From Bacteroidales bacterium (GTDB taxonomy: Bacteria > Bacteroidota > Bacteroidia > Bacteroidales > UBA932), in NCBI GenBank assembly GCA_009784635.1, contig WRBG01000035.1, forward strand, positions 1-13,554: a DNA stretch of 13,554 nucleotides. The letters are read 5' to 3'. Under the pieces are notes generated by a model. It saw nothing but the letters and a program-made list of their open reading frames with translations, was not told the origin of the DNA and made no database searches. Numbering within the stretch: position 1 is the first letter of the stretch; each line of letters opens with the position of its first letter. Made by a program: the position numbers and the translations under genes. This document shows, piece by piece, positions 1 to 5,931 of this stretch.

Positions 1-1739
1 AATTTTCTGCACATGTCAATCATGGCATAAGGGCCAAACTGTTTCATCAAAAAGGCCGATATGTTGTTGCTGCTTCTGGTCAAGCCCCATTTGAGCGTTA
101 CCATTTTTCCAATATCCTCGTCTTTATCGGTAGTTCTGGGTGTCCATACGCTATCCAGCACTTCAAAAGTCTGGGGCACATTGGCCGCCCGGTCGCAGGG
201 GTGGAACCCCTCCTGCATAGCCAAGGTATATAAAAAGGGTTTGATGATGGAGCCCACCTGCCGCTTGCTCTGTCGCGCGTTGTCGTATTTGAAATAACGA
301 TAATTTGGCCCGCCCACATAAGCCTTTACCGCCCCCGTACCCGGCTCCATGGCAATAAGTGAAGCCCGCAAAAAGGATTTATAGTACAAAATCGAATCGT
401 TGGGCGACATAAGGGTATCTATAAAACCGTTTCTATTCCACGAAAATACCCTCATGCGGCGCTTTTCTCTAAAACTGTTGTCAATCTCGGCATCGCTGGC
501 GCCCGCCGCTTTCATGCTGCGGTGCCGGTCGCTCCATTGTCTGGCGTTCCTCATCACGGTTTCCCTTTCGGCCGCAGACACGTCGTTAGAAAAAGGACGG
601 TTTCGCTTCCACCTAAGCTCCCTATCAAAAGTGGGCTGCAAATCCCTTCCCAAATGCTCGGCCACCGCCTCCTCCGCATAACGCTGCATGGGGGCGCTTA
701 TGGTAGTAAAAATTTTTAATCCGTCTCGGTCCAAATCAAACATCGACCCATCGGGTTTGGGATTTTTGCGCAACCAGCCATATAGAGGGTCATCGGCCCA
801 CAATAAAGAATCTACTCGATAATCATCTCTATTTGAATAGCGCGACCGTACCGGCTCGCGGGCGCTCATCACCCGTCGCAACATATCTCTGAAATAAGGC
901 GCCAATCCAGCATTATGGTCCTGTATCGTAAAAAATACGCCCAAAGGAAGTTGCCTAAGCGAGTCCCGGTCTGCTCCGGTGATGTATCCGTATTTAGCCA
1001 TTTGTCCCAGCACATGATTGCGGCGACGCTCAGATGCATCGGGATTGGAAACGGGATTAAAACGGGTGGGCTTATTGACCATACCTACCAGCAAGGCTGC
1101 CTCTTGAGCATCTAACTGCGAAGGGTGCTTGGCAAAAAAGGTAAGCGATGCCGCACGAATCCCATAAGCATTACTGCCAAAGAAGACCGAATTAAGGTAC
1201 ATGCTTAGAATCTCCTCTTTGGTATAGTTCCGTTCCAATTTTACGGCGGTAATCCATTCTTTAAGTTTAGCCACGCCTAAACGCATGGTTTTGGCTCCGG
1301 GGAAATTGAGCTGGGTGGTATCTCTGGGGAACAAGGACTTGGCCAACTGCTGGGTCAGGGTACTCCCCCCTCCGCCCGAACGCACATTGCCCAAAAGAAA
1401 GGTTTTTACGCCCACCCGAGCTAAACTTTTGAAATCAATTCCGGAATGTTTGTAAAAACGGATGTCCTCGGTAGAAATTAAAGCGTCTACCAAACAGGGC
1501 GACAATTCATCGAACCTGACGTAAGACCTATTTTCTATATGATAGGTACTTAATACAATACCTTCTTCCGAGATGAGTTCGGTGGCCAAATTGCTTTTGG
1601 GATTTTCCAATTCTTCAAAAGAAGGGATGGGCGCAAACAATCCCACCAGCAACAACGCCAAAAAAAGCAGTCCCAAAGGGGATAACGCCAATACCCAAAG
1701 CCATGTAATGATTTTTCTCTTATCCTTTTTTTCTTTCAT
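1..1739 (-). CDS. mrcA: Class A penicillin-binding protein, PBP1A type (3' end beyond window)
   Basis: Bifunctional peptidoglycan synthase that polymerises glycan strands from lipid II (GT51) and cross-links them (transpeptidase). About 579 codons are visible, read leftward from the ATG at 1739. A basic cytoplasmic start (MKEKKDKRK) precedes one membrane helix at about residues 11-36. The GT51 domain shows EDIRFYKHSGID (catalytic Glu91), GGSTLTQQLAK at about 124-134, KLKEW at 158-162 with the second Glu, and YTKEEILSMYLN. The transpeptidase domain has the SxxK motif GSIIK with nucleophile Ser497 and the SxN motif at 556-558. The KTG motif would lie outside the window. No frameshift is seen, so the truncation is only the window edge. 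It is transcribed divergently from topA, with a perfect -7 box 24-31 nt upstream of the ATG. Family assignment is very secure; the symbol is by analogy with E. coli, and some Bacteroidetes annotations call it pbp1A or pbpF. Confidence 0.95.
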   Translation of the reverse strand, partial: MKEKKDKRKIITWLWVLALSPLGLLFLALLLVGLFAPIPSFEELENPKSNLATELISEEGIVLSTYHIENRSYVRFDELSPCLVDALISTEDIRFYKHSGIDFKSLARVGVKTFLLGNVRSGGGGSTLTQQLAKSLFPRDTTQLNFPGAKTMRLGVAKLKEWITAVKLERNYTKEEILSMYLNSVFFGSNAYGIRAASLTFFAKHPSQLDAQEAALLVGMVNKPTRFNPVSNPDASERRRNHVLGQMAKYGYITGADRDSLRQLPLGVFFTIQDHNAGLAPYFRDMLRRVMSAREPVRSRYSNRDDYRVDSLLWADDPLYGWLRKNPKPDGSMFDLDRDGLKIFTTISAPMQRYAEEAVAEHLGRDLQPTFDRELRWKRNRPFSNDVSAAERETVMRNARQWSDRHRSMKAAGASDAEIDNSFREKRRMRVFSWNRNGFIDTLMSPNDSILYYKSFLRASLIAMEPGTGAVKAYVGGPNYRYFKYDNARQSKRQVGSIIKPFLYTLAMQEGFHPCDRAANVPQTFEVLDSVWTPRTTDKDEDIGKMVTLKWGLTRSSNNISAFLMKQFGPYAMIDMCRK

Positions 1740-1762
1740 AAAGCCATTTCTATATCACCGCC

Positions 1763-1770
1763 CAAAGATA
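1763..1770 (-). promoter_or_regulatory. -7 element of the PBP1A promoter
   Basis: Read on the minus strand this is TATCTTTG, a perfect match to the Bacteroidetes TAnnTTTG -7 element. It lies 24 nt upstream of the PBP1A ATG. No TTTG is found at the usual 19-21 nt further upstream. That place is instead occupied by one copy of a CATGCA direct repeat (1779-1784 and 1790-1795). The assignment rests on consensus and position only. Confidence 0.6.
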
Positions 1771-1810
1771 CGCCAATCCATGCAAAAATCATGCACCTAT
1801 TTCAAAAAAA

Positions 1811-1843
1811 TTTGGTCAATACCACCATTTATGCCTTACTTTG
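1811..1843 (+). promoter_or_regulatory. topA promoter, Bacteroidetes type
   Basis: A TTTG -33 element at 1811-1814 is followed after 21 nt by TTACTTTG at 1836-1843. That is a TAnnTTTG -7 element with one mismatch (second base). The topA ATG starts 25 nt after the box, which leaves a leader of roughly 20 nt. Both elements and the spacing agree with the known consensus for the primary sigma factor of Bacteroidetes. Together with the minus-strand box at 1763-1770 it forms a divergent promoter region between PBP1A and topA. Confidence 0.65.
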
Positions 1844-1868
1844 CAGACTGTTTGTAGGCTAAAATTAT

Positions 1869-4178
1869 ATGGAATCGCATTTATTGATAGTAGAGTCTCC
1901 GGCTAAGGCCAAGACAATTGAAAAATTTTTGGGCAAGGATTTTAAAGTAAAATCCAGTTTTGGGCATATCCGCGATTTGTCTAAAAAGAACTTGGGGATT
2001 GATGTAAGGGACGGGTTTGTTCCGGAATACGAAATACCCAAGGACAAGGCAACAATCGTCAAAGAATTAAAAACTTTGGCCGGTCAAGCTCAAACCGTGT
2101 GGCTGGCTTCTGACGAGGACCGGGAAGGGGAAGCCATTGCTTGGCACTTACAGGAAAGCCTTGGCTTGGATTCCAAAAACACAAAAAGAATTGTGTTTCA
2201 CGAAATTACTAAAGAGGCTATTCTCCGCGCCGTAGAAAACCCGCGCGCTGTAAACATGAATTTGGTCAATGCCCAACAGGCCCGTCGGGTACTCGACCGT
2301 TTGGTGGGCTTTGAAATTTCGCCCATCCTTTGGAAAAAACTTAAACCCAAGCTCTCGGCCGGCCGTGTGCAGTCGGTTTCCGTTCGCTTGATTGTAGAAA
2401 GGGAGCGAGAGATTATGGGCCATACTACCCACGCCCACTATAAAATAGAAGGCGTTTTTACCCCCAAAGGGAAAAAATCGTCCCCCGTTAAAGCCGAAGT
2501 CGAAACCCGTTTTGAAACCGAACAGGAGGCTTTTGACTTTCTGAAAAAATGTATGGACGCCAACTTTAGTGTTGGTTCGGTAGAGAAAAAAGCAGGCAGC
2601 CGCACGCCGGCTCCTCCCTTTACCACCTCCACCCTCCAGCAGGAAGCCTCCCGCAAATTGGGGTTTTCGGTAAGCCAAACCATGAACTTAGCCCAAAAAC
2701 TCTACGAAGCCGGATTGATTACCTATATGCGTACCGATTCCACCCAGCTCTCCAAATTGGCCCTGCATGCTGCACACAGCTGTATTGAAGCTATTTACGG
2801 GCTAAAATATTGCAAGACCCGACAGTATGCCACCAAAAATAAATCGGCACAGGAAGCACACGAGGCCATCCGGCCTACTTACCTGCAAAACGCTTCTATC
2901 AAAGGAACGGCTCCGGAACGCAGACTCTACGACTTGATTTGGAAGCGTACCATTGCTTCCCAAATGGCAGATGCACAAGTCGAAAAAACAACTGTGGCCA
3001 TACGCGCGTCTACCGCGTCCCAGCCCTTTACGGCTACGGGAGAGGTGATTCTCTTTGACGGATTTATAAAAGTATACCACGAATCCAAGGACGAGGATGC
3101 CAGAGAAGATATGGGAACTCAACTTCCTCATTTACAATCGGGAGATATTTTATTGCCTCAACTTTTATCGGCCACCCAGCGTTTTTGTCAACGCCCTCAC
3201 CGATATACCGAAGCCAGCTTGGTAAAAAAATTGGAAGAATTGGGCATCGGACGTCCCTCTACCTATGCGCCAACCATATCCACCATCATGCAACGGGAAT
3301 ACGTTAGCAAAGAAGACCGCCCCGGAACCCAACGAAATTACATCCGTTTAGAAGTAGCCGGAGCGCAAATAATCCGTCGGGAACTTACCGAAACGGTCGG
3401 GGCCGAAAAATCCAAGCTATTTCCCAGCGACATTGGCATGTTGGTGAACGATTTCTTGGTTGATCACTTTAAAGACATTGTGGATTACGGTTTTACCGCC
3501 AAAGCAGAAGAAGATTTCGACCGCATTGCCGAGGGTACATTGGGATGGCAGCAAATGCTGGCCGATTTCTATCACCCTTTTCATCAGACCGTACAAAAAA
3601 CCCTTGAACACTCCCGCCACACCAATGCCGAAAGGGTATTGGGTGTGGACCCCAAGACAGGCAAGGAGGTGATTGTGAGAATTGGAAGATTTGGCCCCGT
3701 TGCCCAAATCGGGGGCAATGACGATGAACAAAAGCAATTCTCCAGCCTGCAAAAAGGACAACTCATTGAGTCCATTACTTTGGAAGAAGCCCTTCAACTT
3801 TTTCAACTTCCCCGCCATTTGGGAAGTTTTGAAGATAAAGAGGTAAGTTGCAGCATTGGACGTTTTGGCCCTTACATCAGGCACGGGGCGGCATTTGTTT
3901 CTATGGGAAAAACAGACAGTCCCTACACCCTAAATTTGGAACGCGCCATTGAATTGTTGGAAGAAGCCCGGAAAAAGGCCGAGGAAAAAGTAATAAAAAC
4001 ATTTGATAACGAAGTAATTAAAATACTAAACGGACGTTTTGGCCCTTATATTGCACAGGAGGGCAAAAACTACAAAATCCCCAAAGGAGTGACTCCGGCG
4101 GACTTAACCCTCGAAGCGGTTCGGGATATTATCCAAAACAGCCCCGAACCCAAAACGAGACAGAATAAAAAGTCATGA
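1869..4178 (+). CDS. topA: DNA topoisomerase I (type IA)
   Basis: Relaxes negatively supercoiled DNA by transient cleavage of one strand through a 5'-phosphotyrosine. The 769-residue protein is complete. The N-terminal TOPRIM domain shows VESPAKAKTIEKFLG (Glu9) and DEDREGEAIAWHL with the acidic residues Asp82, Asp84 and Glu86 for metal binding. The central type IA core has LSAGRVQSVSVRLI at about 162-175 and the active-site segment ITYMRTDS with catalytic Tyr286 and Arg288. GIGRPSTYAPTI follows further on. The C-terminal part carries three repeats centred on GRFGP, as in VRIGRFGPV, CSIGRFGPYI and NGRFGPYIAQEG. No four-cysteine zinc fingers are present, unlike the E. coli enzyme, and this is normal for Bacteroidetes. 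The stop TGA overlaps the next start as ATGA at 4175-4178, so translation of the two genes is probably coupled. Confidence 0.98.
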   Translation: MESHLLIVESPAKAKTIEKFLGKDFKVKSSFGHIRDLSKKNLGIDVRDGFVPEYEIPKDKATIVKELKTLAGQAQTVWLASDEDREGEAIAWHLQESLGLDSKNTKRIVFHEITKEAILRAVENPRAVNMNLVNAQQARRVLDRLVGFEISPILWKKLKPKLSAGRVQSVSVRLIVEREREIMGHTTHAHYKIEGVFTPKGKKSSPVKAEVETRFETEQEAFDFLKKCMDANFSVGSVEKKAGSRTPAPPFTTSTLQQEASRKLGFSVSQTMNLAQKLYEAGLITYMRTDSTQLSKLALHAAHSCIEAIYGLKYCKTRQYATKNKSAQEAHEAIRPTYLQNASIKGTAPERRLYDLIWKRTIASQMADAQVEKTTVAIRASTASQPFTATGEVILFDGFIKVYHESKDEDAREDMGTQLPHLQSGDILLPQLLSATQRFCQRPHRYTEASLVKKLEELGIGRPSTYAPTISTIMQREYVSKEDRPGTQRNYIRLEVAGAQIIRRELTETVGAEKSKLFPSDIGMLVNDFLVDHFKDIVDYGFTAKAEEDFDRIAEGTLGWQQMLADFYHPFHQTVQKTLEHSRHTNAERVLGVDPKTGKEVIVRIGRFGPVAQIGGNDDEQKQFSSLQKGQLIESITLEEALQLFQLPRHLGSFEDKEVSCSIGRFGPYIRHGAAFVSMGKTDSPYTLNLERAIELLEEARKKAEEKVIKTFDNEVIKILNGRFGPYIAQEGKNYKIPKGVTPADLTLEAVRDIIQNSPEPKTRQNKKS

Positions 4179-5167
4179 CCCCTCCGGCCTCTTTTTTGGA
4201 AACCCTTCCCTTGGCGGCCCTATCGCCCGAAACCGCATCCGGCTATCTTGCTCTTTTGGTCTTGGAGCAGTCCCAAGAAGCGCTGTTGCAGGAACTTTCT
4301 ACCCTTTACCCCCAAAGCGACTACAAAATCGCCCTCGTTGCGCCCACCCTGTCTAATCACCCTGCCCAAATCATCGAAAGTGCAAAAGAATCAAGCATTC
4401 CCGTCATTTTTGTACAATCTAAAGAACCCTCTTTAGACCAACTTAATATTGACGATTCTTTCGCCGCTTCGCTCATATCGGCCGGAGCGACTCCCTTGGC
4501 CCAACAACTAATCGGTCATCCGCAAGTCAAGAGTTTTAGTTGGATTGGCTACCAAACCTGCCTAAGTCCTCAGTCTTTACTTTTGCAGCTCAGAGAGCGT
4601 TACTTTTTATCCCTTCGTTTGGGCGCTTACCGCGAAAATTTTAAGGCAGCCGAGCCCTTGATTCGTCCGGCGACCCACCATTTTACGGATTTGGGCGCTG
4701 TACGGCACAGCGATGCGCCCGAGGCTCCGGACAGCGGGCCCAACGGACTCTATGCCGAAGAAATCTGTCAATTAGCCCGTTATATGGGCGTAAGCAGCCG
4801 TCCCCAAGCCTGTTTTATCTATGGTTATCCCAAAAAGATACAGCCCTTACAAATCGTTACCCGCCTGCTGGCCCAAGTTCTTTGGCACCTGTTCGAGAGC
4901 TTGGCAACCCGTCAAAACGAAGACCCGTACCAACCCAAGCTAAGTACCTTATTTTCAAAAAAAGAAGTACATATGGGCGAACCTTATCAAGTTGTTCACT
5001 TTTTATGCAGCAACCACACAAAACGCTGGTGGTTCGATATATTATCTAAAGACGGGACCCGACATTTTATTCCCTGCACCCATGAAGAATACCTAACGGC
5101 CCTAAAAGGAGAACTTCCGCTCAATTGGTTGCACCACTATCAAAAATTTTCTTACTTTTGCGGTTGA
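4175..5167 (+). CDS. Arginase/formiminoglutamase-fold protein, probably catalytically inactive
   Basis: A 330-residue protein of the Bacteroidetes branch of the ureohydrolase (arginase/formimidoylglutamase) family. Recognisable family segments in order are SWIGYQTCLSP (122-132), LRLG (147-150), DLGAVRHSDAP (172-182), PNGLYAEEICQLARYMG (189-205), KRWWFDI (283-289), and the C-terminal FIPCTHEEYLTAL leading to GELPLNW. True arginases bind two Mn ions through GGxHS, DAHxD and SxDxDxxDP. Here the corresponding stretches appear to read VQSKEP, NIDDSFA and TDLGAVRHSDAP, so almost all metal ligands are missing. The first 50 residues are poorly conserved. The gene overlaps topA by 4 nt (ATGA) and should be co-expressed with it. 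The fold assignment is from memory of related sequences; loss of activity is inferred from the missing ligands. The cellular role is unknown. Confidence 0.8.
   Translation: MTPPASFLETLPLAALSPETASGYLALLVLEQSQEALLQELSTLYPQSDYKIALVAPTLSNHPAQIIESAKESSIPVIFVQSKEPSLDQLNIDDSFAASLISAGATPLAQQLIGHPQVKSFSWIGYQTCLSPQSLLLQLRERYFLSLRLGAYRENFKAAEPLIRPATHHFTDLGAVRHSDAPEAPDSGPNGLYAEEICQLARYMGVSSRPQACFIYGYPKKIQPLQIVTRLLAQVLWHLFESLATRQNEDPYQPKLSTLFSKKEVHMGEPYQVVHFLCSNHTKRWWFDILSKDGTRHFIPCTHEEYLTALKGELPLNWLHHYQKFSYFCG
5128..5160 (+). promoter_or_regulatory. Promoter-like site for the Lrp/AsnC gene, inside the preceding gene
   Basis: TACTTTTG at 5153-5160 is a perfect TAnnTTTG -7 element. GTTG at 5128-5131 (3 of 4 to TTTG) lies 21 nt upstream of it. 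Both fall in the last codons of the arginase-like gene, and the -7 box ends 33 nt before the regulator's ATG. This would let the regulator be transcribed independently of topA. Confidence 0.5.
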
Positions 5168-5193
5168 ACTTTTAATGTATAACCTGCGACACC

Positions 5194-5679
5194 ATGCCCA
5201 AGTATCAAATTGACCATATCGATCAAAAAATCCTCTCATTTTTAGTCAAAAATGCCCGTATGCCTTTCTTAGAAATTGCACGAGAATGCGGGGTGTCCGG
5301 AGCGGCCATCCATCAGCGGGTGAAAAAAATGGAAAACATCGGCGTGATTACCGGCTCAAGGTTATTGGTTAAGCCTCAGGCTTTAGGACTGAATGTTTGT
5401 GCATTTGTTGGCGTACAACTTTCTCAGGCCAACCAATATCCCGCAGTGGTAGACGCTTTAAAAACAATTTCGGAAGTAGTCGAATGTCATTTTGTAACCG
5501 GACAACATTCCCTCCTGCTAAAGATTTATTGCCGCAACCACGACCACCTCATGGAAGTGCTTATTAACACCATCCAAAACATTCCCTCGGTTATGCAAAC
5601 CGAGACTTTGGTTTCCTTAGACCAAGCCATTGAACGTCAGGTCTGGGTAAAAGACAGCACATCTGACAACAAGAGGTAA
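5194..5679 (+). CDS. Lrp/AsnC-family transcriptional regulator
   Basis: A 161-residue DNA-binding regulator of the leucine-responsive (feast/famine) family. The N-terminal winged helix-turn-helix covers about residues 5-55, with DQKILSFLVKNARMPFLEIA and then the recognition segment GVSGAAIHQRVKKMENIGVITGS. The C-terminal RAM (effector-binding, oligomerisation) domain covers about 68-150, with CAFVGVQL, VVECHFVTGQHSLLLKIY and TETLVSLDQAIERQ. Members bind amino acids and form octamers or higher assemblies, but the ligand cannot be read from the sequence. Length is typical and the start at 5194 gives the standard family N-terminus. It lies 26 nt after the arginase-like gene and probably has its own promoter there. 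The gene ends 8 nt before a hairpin. Confidence 0.95.
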   Translation: MPKYQIDHIDQKILSFLVKNARMPFLEIARECGVSGAAIHQRVKKMENIGVITGSRLLVKPQALGLNVCAFVGVQLSQANQYPAVVDALKTISEVVECHFVTGQHSLLLKIYCRNHDHLMEVLINTIQNIPSVMQTETLVSLDQAIERQVWVKDSTSDNKR

Positions 5680-5687
5680 GGAACTGC

Positions 5688-5706
5688 ATGCCGATAACAG
5701 CGGCAT
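5688..5706. terminator. Hairpin between convergent genes, possible bidirectional terminator
   Basis: ATGCCG (5688-5693) and CGGCAT (5701-5706) form a perfect 6-bp GC-rich stem around a 7-nt loop. It lies 8 nt after the Lrp/AsnC stop and 1 nt beyond the stop of the minus-strand small gene, where a shared terminator would be expected. There is no T-run on either side, so a classical intrinsic terminator is not established. It could also be an RNA 3'-end stabiliser. Confidence 0.4.
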
Positions 5707-5707
5707 C

Positions 5708-5812
5708 TTACAACAGAAAAAATAATGATATTAGCGCCGCCATCGACAAGATAATCAAAATAATATTAACTCGTTTCATGGGCGCTCCACTGTTTAGACC
5801 GGTTTTTTTCAT
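5708..5812 (-). CDS. Small single-span membrane protein, 34 residues, unrecognised
   Basis: An open frame of 34 codons from ATG at 5812 to TAA at 5708-5710, in the gap between the Lrp/AsnC gene and the TPR regulator. The predicted protein begins MKKTGLNSGAPMKRVN. About 18 almost entirely apolar residues follow (IILIILSMAALISLFFLL), which is enough to cross a membrane once, with the basic N-terminus inside. A perfect -7 box (TATTTTTG) lies 25 nt upstream of the ATG and a hairpin follows the stop. The frame therefore has the full layout of an independent small transcription unit. A shorter start at Met12 would give 23 residues. I do not recognise a family. It could be a stress-type small membrane protein or a modulator of a membrane enzyme. 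A chance reading frame is not excluded, but the combination of promoter, basic start and clean hydrophobic helix argues for a real gene. Confidence 0.6.
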   Translation of the reverse strand: MKKTGLNSGAPMKRVNIILIILSMAALISLFFLL

Positions 5813-5837
5813 AGGTTTAGAATTAATAATTGCAGTG

Positions 5838-5845
5838 CAAAAATA
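5838..5845 (-). promoter_or_regulatory. -7 element for the 34-residue small gene
   Basis: TATTTTTG on the minus strand matches TAnnTTTG exactly. A partial -33 (CTTG) lies 22 nt upstream, slightly outside the usual 19-21 nt spacing. The box ends 25 nt before the small-gene ATG, giving a leader of about 20 nt. Upstream of it is a 7-bp inverted repeat at 5852-5858 and 5887-5893. Confidence 0.55.
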
Positions 5846-5851
5846 GGCTAT

Positions 5852-5893
5852 AAATCGCATGGATCTACAAGAATAATCTTACATACGCGATTT
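5852..5893. repeat. Inverted repeat upstream of the small gene
   Basis: AAATCGC at 5852-5858 pairs with GCGATTT at 5887-5893 across 28 nt. The arms sit just upstream of the small-gene -7 element, in the place of -33 and activator sites. It may be an operator or a chance match. The gap is long for an RNA hairpin. Confidence 0.3.
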
Positions 5894-5931
5894 GCAAACA
5901 GCTCACATTTAAATTATTATAAAAAATCGTC

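Noticed and set aside
400..1115. Several plus-strand frames of 65-93 codons in the first 1.7 kb
   Set aside because: All are antisense to the PBP1A coding frame, which is intact and conserved throughout this stretch.
2148..2678. 176-codon open frame antisense to topA
   Set aside because: It is a low-complexity Gly/Phe/Lys-rich shadow of a strongly conserved gene, with no promoter or family match.
4175..5167. Active formiminoglutamase or arginase
   Set aside because: The metal-binding motifs needed for catalysis are not present in the corresponding segments; only the fold-level resemblance is supported.
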